From the IMG/VR virus record IMGVR_UViG_3300020419_001305, positions 1-64,000 of that record: a stretch of DNA of 64,000 bases. One strand, written 5' to 3'. This DNA is from a virus. Of the stretch, positions 30,264-39,092 are shown piece by piece; within the stretch, counting starts at the first letter, position 1; every line of letters begins with the position of its first letter. The notes beneath the pieces were generated by a model, which saw only the letters and a program-made list of their open reading frames with translations, searched no databases and was not told the origin of the DNA. The position numbers were made by a program, and so were the translations under genes.

Positions 30264-31601
30264 ATGAGAACACAACCACAAGAAGTAATTTCAAAATTAG
30301 AGGCAGACAACAGTCGTTTAGCAAAAGAAAAAGTTATACTAGAAGCAATGGAAGAAGGGCTAGACGAATTCTTTGAAGGAGTCAAAATGGCACTTGATCC
30401 TTTATATACTTTTGGTGTAAAGAAAGTTCCTGAATCCAAAGTAGATGGACAAGGGCTCAAATGGGAAGTATTTAAAAAACTAGCAGACCAATTACACAAT
30501 AGAGAACTTACAGGGCATGATGCTAGAGATGCAATATTGTTGACTAGAGATATAGCAACAATGGATCAATGGAATAAATTTTATAGAAGAATATTAATAA
30601 AAGATCTACGTTGTGGTGTAAGTGAGAAAACTGTAAACAAGGTAGCAAAAAAGTTTCCACAGTTTTCAATTCCAATTTTTACTTGTCCTCTAGCACATGA
30701 TTCTGCTAACCATGAAAAGAAAATGGTTGGTAAGAAACAAGTAGAGGTAAAACTTGATGGAGTAAGGGTAATTACAATCATCCAAGGAGACACAAGCCAC
30801 GGTAACTTTAGTAGGGTAGAAATGTTTAGTCGTAATGGTAAACAGTTTCATAACTTTGGACATATCATAAGTGAAATTGAAGAAGTCATTAAAGATAATC
30901 CTCCACCATATGATTTGGTTTTGGACGGTGAAGTTATGAGTGCTAACTTTCAGGACCTTATGAAACAGGTACATAGAAAAGATGGTAAGCAATCAGATGA
31001 TGCCGTATTACATTTATTTGATATGTGTCCATTATCTGAATTCCAAAAGGGAGTTTGGGACAAAGATCAAGCATTCAGAAGCCAAGCAGTAAAGGCTTGG
31101 GTAGACCAGCATAAAGGCGTCTTAAAGCACGTACAAACACTTGATTGGGAAGATGTGGACTTAGATACCCAAGAAGGTCAAGAACGCTTTGTAGAGCTTA
31201 ATAAAGCGGCTGTAGACGGTGGTTATGAAGGGGTTATGATCAAAGATCCTGAAGCACCATATGAATGTAAAAGAACACATAGTTGGTTAAAGGCAAAACC
31301 ATTTATAGAAGTAACATTAAAGGTTGTTGCGGTTGAAGAAGGCACAGGCCGTAACGAAGGTAGATTGGGTGCCGTAATAGTAGAAGGAGAAGATGATGGA
31401 TACAATTATAGCCTTAACTGTGGGAGCGGTTTCACTGACGATCAACGTGATAAGTTCTGGGCTGAACGTGCTAGTCTCATTGGTGACTTAATAGAGATTA
31501 GAGCAGATGCTAGAACGCAGTCTCAAGATTCTGAAACGTATAGTCTCAGGTTTCCAAGGTTCAAATGCTTCCGAGGTTTCGAAGCAGGAGAAAAAATTTA
31601 A
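30264..31601 (+). CDS. ATP-dependent DNA ligase (T4 gp30 type)
   Basis: 445 residues, between T4 ligase and smaller viral ligases. Nucleotidyltransferase motifs: adenylated Lys163 in VEVKLDGVRV, motif III region LVLDGEVMSANFQDLM, motif IV YEGVMIKDP, motif V HSWLKAKPF, then an OB-fold C-terminus ending RFKCFRGFEAGEKI. It seals nicks during replication and repair. The N-terminal helical domain resembles the DNA-binding domain of family members. Confidence 0.95.
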   Translation: MRTQPQEVISKLEADNSRLAKEKVILEAMEEGLDEFFEGVKMALDPLYTFGVKKVPESKVDGQGLKWEVFKKLADQLHNRELTGHDARDAILLTRDIATMDQWNKFYRRILIKDLRCGVSEKTVNKVAKKFPQFSIPIFTCPLAHDSANHEKKMVGKKQVEVKLDGVRVITIIQGDTSHGNFSRVEMFSRNGKQFHNFGHIISEIEEVIKDNPPPYDLVLDGEVMSANFQDLMKQVHRKDGKQSDDAVLHLFDMCPLSEFQKGVWDKDQAFRSQAVKAWVDQHKGVLKHVQTLDWEDVDLDTQEGQERFVELNKAAVDGGYEGVMIKDPEAPYECKRTHSWLKAKPFIEVTLKVVAVEEGTGRNEGRLGAVIVEGEDDGYNYSLNCGSGFTDDQRDKFWAERASLIGDLIEIRADARTQSQDSETYSLRFPRFKCFRGFEAGEKI

Positions 31602-31707
31602 TCCCCGTGAACGGATAGACGGGAAAAACCTTACCGATGTTGAGAAGATGGACAAAGGTTACAAAGGTAAAACATTCACAATTAACGGCTTAGATGGAGA
31701 TTTTTGA
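31507..31707 (+). CDS. uncertain small ORF overlapping the ligase end
   Basis: 66 codons in the +1 frame. The first 95 nt lie inside the ligase gene. The part beyond (KKFNPRERIDGKNLTDVEKM...) is charged and hydrophilic. No internal start codon with an RBS suits the second half, so either it starts inside the ligase gene or it is not translated. Confidence 0.35.
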   Translation: MLERSLKILKRIVSGFQGSNASEVSKQEKKFNPRERIDGKNLTDVEKMDKGYKGKTFTINGLDGDF

Positions 31708-31708
31708 T

Positions 31709-31897
31709 ATGTATTGGTTAGTTGTAATTTTAAGTATAGCGAGTTATCCTGAAATGAATTTACAGTTTGAATTTAGTAGGAGTTACTACTGTAATTTGGC
31801 AAAAGACAAATTTATTCAGGCTGATCCGCCAACAATGATAATTGGAGGGAAAGTTGTTTCGTCCAAGATTGAGAAAATTTATTGTGACAAGAGATAG
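31709..31897 (+). CDS. small secreted-like hypothetical protein
   Basis: 62 residues from ATG 31709, 9 nt after GGAG; the frame is open from 31694. Hydrophobic N-terminus (YWLVVILSIASYP), then two cysteines (YYCNLA, KIYCDK). It is the same layout as 8588, 8887, 29134 and 29416, suggesting a scattered family of small exported proteins. Confidence 0.65.
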   Translation: MYWLVVILSIASYPEMNLQFEFSRSYYCNLAKDKFIQADPPTMIIGGKVVSSKIEKIYCDKR

Positions 31898-31907
31898 GTA
31901 TAAGTAA

Positions 31908-32075
31908 ATGAGAAATTTAAAAAGCATGTGGGCAGACTTTAGAAGAGATGACAGACCCGACTGGGAACGTATGTCAGATGACGGTATGAATAAAGTTTTA
32001 AAAACTGTTATACTTTGTATATTTGCTTACGGAACTTATGTTTTATTCATAGAATTAATTGGGAGATTTTTATAA
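31908..32075 (+). CDS. small membrane protein
   Basis: 55 residues. Charged N-terminal half (SMWADFRRDDRPDWERMSDD) and one C-terminal transmembrane helix (TVILCIFAYGTYVLFIELIG). The stop overlaps the ATG of the next gene (TAATG), supporting expression. Function unknown. Confidence 0.6.
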   Translation: MRNLKSMWADFRRDDRPDWERMSDDGMNKVLKTVILCIFAYGTYVLFIELIGRFL

Positions 32076-32458
32076 TGAGAAGATGGGTATACGATTGTTG
32101 GAATCATATAATGGATGCTGAAGTTAATCCATTAAGAAATATTCCGGATTTACAAGTTAGGCATATGGTTATGCAGATACTGGCATTTATGTGGTCGGCA
32201 GTATTTGCTCTGCTTATTGCTGATAGCATTATGGCATTTGGTGTTAGTGCTATAGGTCATGTTATGCTTGTTGCGGCTGTTGTTGTTACTGTAGGAACAT
32301 TTAAGGTAGCAGAACATAAACCTAGTATGTTCGAATTTAGAAAAGACGGTTATCATTCGCATGGTAGAGGTAGAACATATACAATTTACAGGGACAAAAA
32401 AGGCAATGCTCATAAAGTAGAACTGCCTCCAGGTGATCCCGGCGGCGAGCATGAATAA
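32075..32458 (+). CDS. conserved phage membrane protein
   Basis: 127 residues from ATG 32075 (GGGAG 9 nt upstream); the frame is open from 32015. RRWVYDCWNHIMDAEVNPLRNIPDL precedes two transmembrane helices (residues about 32-55 and 60-80) and a Gly-rich C-terminus ending PPGDPGGEHE. I recall near-identical signatures in T4-like cyanophages. Function unknown. Confidence 0.82.
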   Translation: MRRWVYDCWNHIMDAEVNPLRNIPDLQVRHMVMQILAFMWSAVFALLIADSIMAFGVSAIGHVMLVAAVVVTVGTFKVAEHKPSMFEFRKDGYHSHGRGRTYTIYRDKKGNAHKVELPPGDPGGEHE

Positions 32459-33173
32459 CGGTTGGCAATTTCCTTCCGGCTTTAAAACTATGAATGATAT
32501 AAAATTTATAAGCCACGACAAGCATGTACTAAAGCATTTTCCTATTGTACCTGCTAAAGATTGCTTACCTAAATGGTATGCTAAATTAAAAGCCAACGAA
32601 CCTAACATATCAAAATGTATGCCAGTACGTGATATGATCACTGCTGGTTACATTATTCCTAATCCCACTGAACAAGTAGTAGGATTATTAACGGAAGATG
32701 ATATTCAAAACCCTGATGTTGTATATCCTGTGGAAATAGCAGGAAAATTTTTTACATCTTTAAATTATATGACTGCCCCTAATGCTTTTCATACTCATGA
32801 CCAATGTCCTGTAAAAATTGATGGAGCAAAAAAGTCATATTACAAAATTAAATTACCTTGGAAGATTATAACTCCTAAAGGTTATAGCACTTTATTTTTA
32901 CAACCTTTTTACGAGTTCCAAAAAGATTTCGTTATGATGCCTGCTATAATAGATACAGACTTGTATGATCATAGTAATTTAATATTTCCTTGTTACTTTA
33001 ATAAGGATGTCGACCTAGCCCCTGGACAACCGTTAGTTCAGTGTATTCCTTTCAAACGTGATGAATGGAAACATTCGTTATCACACCAAGAAGAAGAAAA
33101 GTCTAGTAAGATGAATTTGTTTCTTCACAACATGTATAAGAGAGCTTTTCATCAGAAAAAGACTTTCAAATAA
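32451..33173 (+). CDS. conserved hypothetical protein (DUF6065-like)
   Basis: 240 residues from ATG 32451; the frame is open from 32433. PIVPAKDCLPKWYAKLKANEP and MPVRDMITAGYIIPNPTE near the start are characteristic of a protein found in many phages and some bacteria, which I associate with DUF6065. The central part is beta-rich with several His residues. Function unknown. It overlaps the preceding gene by 8 nt. Confidence 0.75.
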   Translation: MNNGWQFPSGFKTMNDIKFISHDKHVLKHFPIVPAKDCLPKWYAKLKANEPNISKCMPVRDMITAGYIIPNPTEQVVGLLTEDDIQNPDVVYPVEIAGKFFTSLNYMTAPNAFHTHDQCPVKIDGAKKSYYKIKLPWKIITPKGYSTLFLQPFYEFQKDFVMMPAIIDTDLYDHSNLIFPCYFNKDVDLAPGQPLVQCIPFKRDEWKHSLSHQEEEKSSKMNLFLHNMYKRAFHQKKTFK

Positions 33174-33174
33174 A

Positions 33175-33203
33175 TTGACTTTTATATATAATGACTATAT
33201 ACT
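33175..33203 (+). promoter_or_regulatory. sigma70-type promoter
   Basis: TTGACT (33175-33180), 17-bp spacer, TATACT (33198-33203), 27 nt before the next gene. Confidence 0.75.
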
Positions 33204-33229
33204 AAAAAAAATAGACAGTTGGAGATACC

Positions 33230-34504
33230 ATGGCAAAGAAAAGAAAAGGTAATATTTTCAAAACAAAAGCGACTGAACCTAAATGGGATGATAGTAAAGA
33301 CCTGACAGGTGAACAGTATAGCAGACGTATGCACGCCGCCCAAGAACACTATAGGATGGATTTTAAGTCTGACGCTTATAAGAGATGGATATTAGAATAT
33401 TGTAAAACATCTGAGAAATGGAAGGACCATGTCAAGACAATATCAAAGAATAGAGATGGTGAATTTAGAAGTACACTAGGAGGCTTATGTAGACTTGCTA
33501 ACTTAGGTTGTCCTGACTACCATAAACCTTATGCTGACTACTGGTTGACTTTAGCAGGCACTATGGGCGAAGTAGAACCACGTTCAGTTATTATAGATAA
33601 ATGGATGCAAGAGCTAGTAGACTCTGGAAGTAGAATCGTAGAAACAGAAGACAAGAAAAAAGAAGCAGAAAAGAAAAAGGGTAATGTATACAAACCTAGT
33701 ATACAAGAAAGAATTAAAGAACAAGCGAACACTCAATCTGAAGCAATTGAAGATTGGTTAGATAAATGGACTAATGATCCTAAGAAATTTAAAAAAGATG
33801 ACTTCAAGTTTAGCAAACATTTTATAGCCTATAAGGTTACACAGGCTCATGCTAGGGTAATGCTTACATGGTATGAACCAGTGGCCACTGAATTACATGA
33901 AGTGCTTAATCCACCTACTAAGGCTGAGTTTAATAGAATGACCGAAAAGGAACAAGATTATTCTGAACAGCTGATAGAAGGTTATTCAATATACGATAAA
34001 AAGGATTTACATAACTTATACGAAGGTTATGCTAATCTAATAGGTGCTTTAAATATGCTTATTGATATGGCAAAAGCAAGTAGGAAAACAAGGAAACGTG
34101 TACCCAAAAGTAAAGACAAACTAATACAAAAATTAAAATATAAAGTATCAGACGATAAGTTTAAAGTAGCAAGTATTAATCCAATCGAGATAATAGGATG
34201 TAACGAGCTATGGGTGTTTAATGTAAAAACACGTAAGATAGGAAAATACGTTGCGAGTCAAATAGATCCTTTGAAGCAAGAACGTGAAGGATCAGGTTTA
34301 AGTGTCAAAGGCACAACCATTACAGGATTTAAAGAATCACAAAGTGTTCAAAAAACAATTAGAAAGCCAGACGAAAAGCTGAAAGAATTTCATGACGCAG
34401 GTAAGGTAAAACTTAGAACTTATTTAGAGGATATAAACGCAGTTGAGATCAAGCTCAACGGTAGGGTAAATGCCGAAACTATTCTTCTTAAGGCAGTAAG
34501 ATAA
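33230..34504 (+). CDS. hypothetical protein, conserved in related phages
   Basis: 424 residues, Lys-rich and mostly helical. The N-terminal 90 residues (TGEQYSRRMHAAQEHYRMDF) suggest a DNA-associated or structural role, but I find no catalytic motif. A long helical middle with a charged linker (KKKEAEKKKGNVYKP) is followed by a beta-rich C-terminus (LWVFNVKTRKIGKYVASQI). An early-type promoter precedes it and a late-type box follows. Confidence 0.75.
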   Translation: MAKKRKGNIFKTKATEPKWDDSKDLTGEQYSRRMHAAQEHYRMDFKSDAYKRWILEYCKTSEKWKDHVKTISKNRDGEFRSTLGGLCRLANLGCPDYHKPYADYWLTLAGTMGEVEPRSVIIDKWMQELVDSGSRIVETEDKKKEAEKKKGNVYKPSIQERIKEQANTQSEAIEDWLDKWTNDPKKFKKDDFKFSKHFIAYKVTQAHARVMLTWYEPVATELHEVLNPPTKAEFNRMTEKEQDYSEQLIEGYSIYDKKDLHNLYEGYANLIGALNMLIDMAKASRKTRKRVPKSKDKLIQKLKYKVSDDKFKVASINPIEIIGCNELWVFNVKTRKIGKYVASQIDPLKQEREGSGLSVKGTTITGFKESQSVQKTIRKPDEKLKEFHDAGKVKLRTYLEDINAVEIKLNGRVNAETILLKAVR

Positions 34505-34507
34505 ATA
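34501..34507 (+). promoter_or_regulatory. late-promoter-like box ATAAATA
   Basis: ATAAATACTTGC overlaps the stop of the preceding gene and ends 5 nt before the ATG of the structural gene at 34513, implying a very short or absent leader. Confidence 0.5.
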
Positions 34508-34512
34508 CTTGC

Positions 34513-35577
34513 ATGGATCAGATAACAAACATACGAGAAGGTCTTGCTAAACTTACATCAGCATTAGAGACCATTGTAACAATTGACACACCAGCAACAC
34601 CAGATGCTACAATTAATAGTATCAGCGGTAATGCTATACATGGTGGTAAAATTACGTTACTTAGAAGCACAGGTATTAGAGATCAAGCAAGTAGAACATC
34701 TTTACTAGTTGAAGATGATAAAATTACTGTTGGTAGCGCCGACATTGATAGTGTAGTAGGCGATTTGACTGTAGAAGATAATCTTACTATAGGAGGAGAA
34801 CTTACTGCTAAAACATTGAGAGTAGCAGAAACATTTACTGATCAAAAACATAATAGTTCATTAGATTTCCAAGTAGAAGGAGATACACGTTTAATAGGAT
34901 TACAGTGGCGTAAAAAAGGCGAAGCTACTAAACAAATTGTATGGCGTGATGACAGATTTTATATAAGCAACAACGTAGACTTACACAGAGATGCTTCATA
35001 TAACATAGATAATATTCCAGTAATTAAACTAGATTCATTAGGTCCTACAATTAAAAAAAGTGATCTATCAAGTGTAGGAAGACTACAAAATTTACAAACA
35101 GATGGCGACCTTACAATTGATGATTACATTTTTTATGAAAGTGGTACAAGTAGACTAGGTATAGGAACAGAAGCACCAAATGGTTCTTTAAGTGTTTCTA
35201 GTAACGAAGCAGAATTTATTGTAGATCCAGACTTTGATCATCTTAGAGTAGGTGCTTGGACAACAAGTAAAATGTCTTTGATTACAGATAATAAAGAAAG
35301 AATTGTAATAAAACAACACGGCGGAGTTGAAGTAAAAGACAAATTAGGAGTCAATGTTTCTTATCCGGGTGAAGATGTAGATTTAGAAGTTAAAGGTAAT
35401 ATAAGATTCAACGCCAAGAAGTTTACAGTTGGCGAATTTCCTCCCACAGAAGGCAATTATAATTTGGGAGATATACAGTATGATACAAATCCAAGACAAG
35501 GTGGATTTATTGGATGGGTTTGTATTATTCCAGGTAATCCTGGTACATGGAAGGGCTTTGGAGCGATAGAAAAATAA
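34513..35577 (+). CDS. tail-fibre-like structural protein
   Basis: 354 residues, beta-rich throughout (GDLTVEDNLTIGGELTAKTLRV, DGDLTIDDYIFYESGTSRLGIG), typical of trimeric fibre or baseplate-attached proteins. The C-terminal motif NLGDIQYDTNPRQGGFIGWVC followed by PGTWKGFG recurs in the next gene, so the two share a C-terminal domain. N-terminal helix MDQITNIREGLAKLTSALE. Its stop overlaps the next start. Confidence 0.78.
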   Translation: MDQITNIREGLAKLTSALETIVTIDTPATPDATINSISGNAIHGGKITLLRSTGIRDQASRTSLLVEDDKITVGSADIDSVVGDLTVEDNLTIGGELTAKTLRVAETFTDQKHNSSLDFQVEGDTRLIGLQWRKKGEATKQIVWRDDRFYISNNVDLHRDASYNIDNIPVIKLDSLGPTIKKSDLSSVGRLQNLQTDGDLTIDDYIFYESGTSRLGIGTEAPNGSLSVSSNEAEFIVDPDFDHLRVGAWTTSKMSLITDNKERIVIKQHGGVEVKDKLGVNVSYPGEDVDLEVKGNIRFNAKKFTVGEFPPTEGNYNLGDIQYDTNPRQGGFIGWVCIIPGNPGTWKGFGAIEK

Positions 35578-35993
35578 TGACAAAACTTTTTAATATTGAC
35601 AATCAAGCTATTTCTGAAATAAAGTCAGGATTAAGCGATCTTTCAAATTGGATTTTAACAATGGAAAGATTGGCAGGCACATCTAATTCAAAACTTTCAA
35701 TAGACGCGAAAGGAAGATTAAATGTTGCTGGCAAAGAAGATACTATAATCCACGGTAAGCTCGGAGTTGGAGTTGATACCGTACCAAATGATGTAGCTAT
35801 AGAAACAAGTCTACCAGTTAGATTTCAAGGAAAAAAATTCGAAGTAAATAATGATGTTCCAAAGACTGGACTATACAACAAAGGTGATATGATATGGAAT
35901 GACAACCCTGTGCCAAACGGTACACTTGGTTGGATCTGTATTAGAACAGGCACACCTGGAGAGTGGCGCACATTTGGGATGATTGGTGGATGA
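35577..35993 (+). CDS. short structural protein sharing the C-terminal domain
   Basis: 138 residues from ATG 35577, which overlaps the preceding stop; the frame is open from 35547. It has a short N-terminal helix and the same C-terminal domain as its neighbour: NKGDMIWNDNPVPNGTLGWIC then TGTPGEWRTFG. A compact version of the neighbour, probably from duplication. Confidence 0.75.
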   Translation: MTKLFNIDNQAISEIKSGLSDLSNWILTMERLAGTSNSKLSIDAKGRLNVAGKEDTIIHGKLGVGVDTVPNDVAIETSLPVRFQGKKFEVNNDVPKTGLYNKGDMIWNDNPVPNGTLGWICIRTGTPGEWRTFGMIGG

Positions 35994-36325
35994 CAGATTA
36001 CAAAAAAGTAAATAAACATGTAAACATATGGTACATGTTAGGACGAGTAGCGCCTTTTGGTGCCTTGTTTATAATCTGTGTTATGTTGATGTTTGATCTT
36101 AATACATATCTAGAATACGTTTTATTAGCAGTAGCAATCTTTTTTGCCCTTTTCGCATTTACATGGTGGTGGTGGGTATTGGATACTGTAAAGCAACTTT
36201 TCGCTATGATGGAAATGACACATAAAAAATTCGACGATGTTCTAGGTGAACTAACCAGAGTGAAACGAGACCTGAATGATAGTAATTGGGAACGGTCAAA
36301 GTCGGAAAAAAATAAACCTAAATAA
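35990..36325 (+). CDS. small two-helix membrane protein
   Basis: 111 residues from ATG 35990, overlapping the preceding stop. Two transmembrane helices (about 13-35 and 40-62; the second contains FAFTWWWWVLD) and a charged helical C-terminus (KKFDDVLGELTRVKRDL). Known to me as a conserved small membrane protein of T4-like cyanophages. A holin-like role cannot be excluded or shown. Confidence 0.75.
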   Translation: MTDYKKVNKHVNIWYMLGRVAPFGALFIICVMLMFDLNTYLEYVLLAVAIFFALFAFTWWWWVLDTVKQLFAMMEMTHKKFDDVLGELTRVKRDLNDSNWERSKSEKNKPK

Positions 36326-36845
36326 TTATCACGAAGAAAAAATTGGTTGTAATGCGATCATTAGAGATCTCCATGTCAATCATTTAGTTTGTTGTGATAA
36401 GAAAATGGTTAAGCAGGCTCTTAGTCAAAACTATTCTCCTATATACACAAGACACAGATGGGTATCCGATTTTCCTATGGAACAAGTTATAGCACTTCCC
36501 AACCTACCTTATAAAGGTGACAAACGGCAAGATGATCCGTTTAATTGGGGTAGCGGTCCATATGCTATGTTGTTGGCAACTACTTTGTCTAAATATATAA
36601 AAGTTGTAGGATTTGATCTTTATGGTACTAAAGATGGAAATATCAACAATGTATATGCTAGTACAGATGGATATAAAAATTTACTTGACGAAGCAGTTGA
36701 TTGGTCATATTGGGTTTATCAAATAGCAAAAATTATTGAATATAATCCAGACATAACATTTCATTTTTACAATTTGGAGGACTGGAAATGTCCAAAACAA
36801 TGGAATTTTAAAAATATAAAGGTTGACAATATTACAAAATTATAA
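36276..36845 (+). CDS. DUF115/sialyltransferase-like protein
   Basis: 189 residues, overlapping the membrane protein gene by 50 nt. VIGNGQSRKKINLN at the start and KIGCNAIIRDLHVNHLVCCDKK, then NWGSGPYAMLLATTL and KVVGFDLYG, resemble nucleotide-sugar-dependent glycosyltransferases of the DUF115/sialyltransferase-like group. Substrate unknown. It may work with the glycosyltransferase at 37340 and the phosphomannomutase-like protein at 38382. Confidence 0.65.
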   Translation: MIVIGNGQSRKKINLNNYHEEKIGCNAIIRDLHVNHLVCCDKKMVKQALSQNYSPIYTRHRWVSDFPMEQVIALPNLPYKGDKRQDDPFNWGSGPYAMLLATTLSKYIKVVGFDLYGTKDGNINNVYASTDGYKNLLDEAVDWSYWVYQIAKIIEYNPDITFHFYNLEDWKCPKQWNFKNIKVDNITKL

Positions 36846-36851
36846 TATAAT
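36823..36851 (+). promoter_or_regulatory. consensus sigma70 promoter
   Basis: TTGACA (36823-36828), 17-bp spacer, TATAAT (36846-36851), overlapping the end of the previous gene and serving the QueD-like gene. Confidence 0.85.
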
Positions 36852-36875
36852 GTAATAAACTTGGAAAGGTAAACT

Positions 36876-37325
36876 ATGGGAAAATACTATTCTACTAAAA
36901 CTTATGGACACAACATTGGATTGAGTGCTGTATTTAGACAGCCAAATGCTGATCATAGTCATTGTCATTTGTTACATGGATATAGCTTACAATTTAAATT
37001 TACATTTGGTTGTGATAAACTAGATAACAAGAACTGGGCTGTTGACTTTGGTGGCCTAAAGCCTTTGAAGGCTTGGCTAGAAGATAACTTCGATCATAAA
37101 TTATGTTTAGATAATAACGATCCGCACATAGGAAAATTTAAAGAACTTGAAGCATTGGATTTAGCTGAGCTTAGAATGTTTGATGGTGTAGGCGCTGAAA
37201 AATTTGCCGAACACGCATTTAACTTCGCAGATGAATTAATTAGAAAACATACAAATAATAGATGTTACGTGGTAAAAGTCGAGTGTGCCGAGCATGGTGC
37301 TAATTCTGCTATATATGAGAAATAA
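36876..37325 (+). CDS. 6-pyruvoyl-tetrahydropterin synthase / QueD family protein
   Basis: 149 residues. The T-fold enzyme site is seen as DHSHCHLLHGYS, with the catalytic Cys30 and zinc His34, then VVDFGG-type NWAVDFGGLKPLK, DNFDHKLCLD and the C-terminal VECAEHGANSAIY. The second zinc His of the usual HGH is Tyr here, as I recall for the cyanophage relatives. It may make 7-deazaguanine precursors or a pterin. No other queuosine gene is in the window. It has a consensus early promoter. Confidence 0.87.
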   Translation: MGKYYSTKTYGHNIGLSAVFRQPNADHSHCHLLHGYSLQFKFTFGCDKLDNKNWAVDFGGLKPLKAWLEDNFDHKLCLDNNDPHIGKFKELEALDLAELRMFDGVGAEKFAEHAFNFADELIRKHTNNRCYVVKVECAEHGANSAIYEK

Positions 37326-37339
37326 GGCATCCATGTACA

Positions 37340-38221
37340 ATGGCAAAAGTAGATAAATCTAAATATACAAAAGAACAATGGAAGATCGTTAGAGAGCAGA
37401 GGCGAAGGCAAAAAGCACTTGATCGATCTAAAAAGGCACAAAAGGTTTCTGTAGACGCAAAAGATACAGAAAGAACAATTAAAGTAGCAGTTAATGAGCC
37501 GGCCACAGATAACCGTTCAAATTATATCGTTTGTTTAAAACACGGCACAAAGTATGGTCCGGAGTATGTTAATAACCTATACAACATGGTTAAAAGGCAT
37601 TGTACTGTTCCTTTCGAATTTGTTTGCTTTACAGACGACATTAGAAACATTAACCAAGATATAAAAACAATAACACTAAAAGAAATAGGTGTAAGTGGAT
37701 GGTGGTATAAGCCTATCTTCTTTGATAAAAATTTTCCTTTGAATGGCAACATATTATATTTTGATTTAGATGTTGTAGTTCACAAAAACATAGATAACCT
37801 TTTTACATACAATCCAGGAAAGTTTTTAATTTGTAGAGATTTTAATAGAAGTATAAGACATGACTGGAATAGAATGAACAGTAGTGTATTTAGATTAGTA
37901 TCCGGTTCATTGCCTCATGTATATGATGACTTTATGGAAAATGCTCCTATGAACATGCGTAGATTTCATGGAGACCAAGATTGGATTTATGAAATGTTAA
38001 AGGATAGAAAAAGTTTATGGTTGTTTTGGCCTGATGAATGGATCAGAAGTTATAAATGGGAAATGAGAGATCGATCCCATTTAGATAGAATTGGCGGCAT
38101 AAGAAATTTCAAAGTGAAAGCAGAACCATTGGTACACAACTTATGTAATGTAGCAGTCTTTCACGGAGAACCTCACCCTCATCAGGTTGAAGATGATTGG
38201 GTAAAGGAGAATTGGAGATGA
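37340..38221 (+). CDS. glycosyltransferase, DxD type
   Basis: 293 residues. After a Lys/Arg-rich, coiled N-terminus (1-60), NYIVCLKHGTKYGPEYVNNLY starts a GT-A fold. ILYFDLDVVVHKNIDNLF contains the DxD metal motif, and GDQDWIYEMLKD with PHPHQVEDDWV match the later parts of the fold. It probably transfers a sugar to a phage or host target. Common in T4-like marine phages. Confidence 0.83.
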   Translation: MAKVDKSKYTKEQWKIVREQRRRQKALDRSKKAQKVSVDAKDTERTIKVAVNEPATDNRSNYIVCLKHGTKYGPEYVNNLYNMVKRHCTVPFEFVCFTDDIRNINQDIKTITLKEIGVSGWWYKPIFFDKNFPLNGNILYFDLDVVVHKNIDNLFTYNPGKFLICRDFNRSIRHDWNRMNSSVFRLVSGSLPHVYDDFMENAPMNMRRFHGDQDWIYEMLKDRKSLWLFWPDEWIRSYKWEMRDRSHLDRIGGIRNFKVKAEPLVHNLCNVAVFHGEPHPHQVEDDWVKENWR

Positions 38222-38388
38222 TTAGGATATGGCATTATTGGTGTAAAGCAATGGGTAGTAGAGCTTATGATAATGACCGAAAAGACGATCATGTACATAA
38301 TATAATTAGAACATTTTGGTTCTTATTACACATAGTTACTTGTTGTATGATTATAGCTGGTAACGGAAGGATGTTGAATATATGGTAG
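38218..38388 (+). CDS. small membrane protein
   Basis: 56 residues from ATG 38218, overlapping the glycosyltransferase stop; AAAGGAG lies upstream. IRIWHYWCKAMGSRAYDNDRK then one transmembrane helix (IIRTFWFLLHIVTCCMIIAG). I recall the same layout in T4-like cyanophages. Function unknown. Confidence 0.75.
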   Translation: MIRIWHYWCKAMGSRAYDNDRKDDHVHNIIRTFWFLLHIVTCCMIIAGNGRMLNIW

Positions 38389-39092
38389 ATAAATTTATTT
38401 TTGATGTGGACGGAACACTCACACCTAGTAGACGGCAAATAGATGATGACTTTGCCGTTTTCTTTTCAGACTTCTGTGCTGAAAATGATGTATATCTTGT
38501 TACTGGAAGTGATAGAGAAAAAACAATCGAACAGGTTGGAGAAGAAATATACAGTCTTGCTGATAGAGTTTACAACTGTTCTGGAAGTGATGTCTGGGAA
38601 GGAAATGTAAATGTTTATACAAGCGACTGGCAAATACCAGAAGAAGCAGAAAAATGGCTCAAGGGAGAATGTAGGTGTAGTGAATTTCCTCTAAGGACAG
38701 GATTACATATTGAGAAAAGACCAGGTATGGTAAATTTCAGTGTTGTTGGTAGGAATGCTACAATGGGAGAACGTCAACTTTATGTTGAATGGGATACTAA
38801 AGAAAATGAACGAATTAAAATAGCTAAAGAATTCCAAAAGTTTTTTCCTGCTATCCAGGCAGTGGTAGGTGGTGATACTGGAATTGATATTTTTCCGTAT
38901 GGAAAAGATAAGGCCCAAATTATAAATGACTTTAATGAATTAGATGATACTTTACACTTTTTTGGAGATAGAATGGATCCTGCTGGAAATGATTATCCAC
39001 TTAAGAAAGTAATACTTGACAACGATCTTGGTGTATGCTACAATGTAGAAGGTTGGAAACACACATGGAAGTTATTAAAAAAACATGACTAA
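38382..39092 (+). CDS. HAD phosphatase, phosphomannomutase-like
   Basis: 236 residues. FDVDGTLTPSRRQID with the nucleophile Asp8, VTGSDREKTIEQVG (motif II), KRPGMVNFSVVGRNA and FFGDRMDPAGNDYPL follow the eukaryote-type phosphomannomutase (PMM) family rather than the large bacterial enzyme. It interconverts or dephosphorylates sugar phosphates. It lies beside two glycosyltransferase-like genes, which suggests nucleotide-sugar supply. Exact activity not determinable from sequence alone. Confidence 0.82.
   Translation: MVDKFIFDVDGTLTPSRRQIDDDFAVFFSDFCAENDVYLVTGSDREKTIEQVGEEIYSLADRVYNCSGSDVWEGNVNVYTSDWQIPEEAEKWLKGECRCSEFPLRTGLHIEKRPGMVNFSVVGRNATMGERQLYVEWDTKENERIKIAKEFQKFFPAIQAVVGGDTGIDIFPYGKDKAQIINDFNELDDTLHFFGDRMDPAGNDYPLKKVILDNDLGVCYNVEGWKHTWKLLKKHD
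39016..39044 (+). promoter_or_regulatory. intragenic sigma70-type promoter before uvdE
   Basis: TTGACA (39016-39021), 17-bp spacer, TACAAT (39039-39044), inside the end of the phosphomannomutase-like gene. Confidence 0.6.

Noticed and set aside
31565-31707. Programmed frameshift extending DNA ligase into the +1 frame
   Set aside because: The ligase ends at the usual family position and there is no slippery heptamer with a downstream structure; the A-run AAAAAATTTAA at the stop is the only hint.
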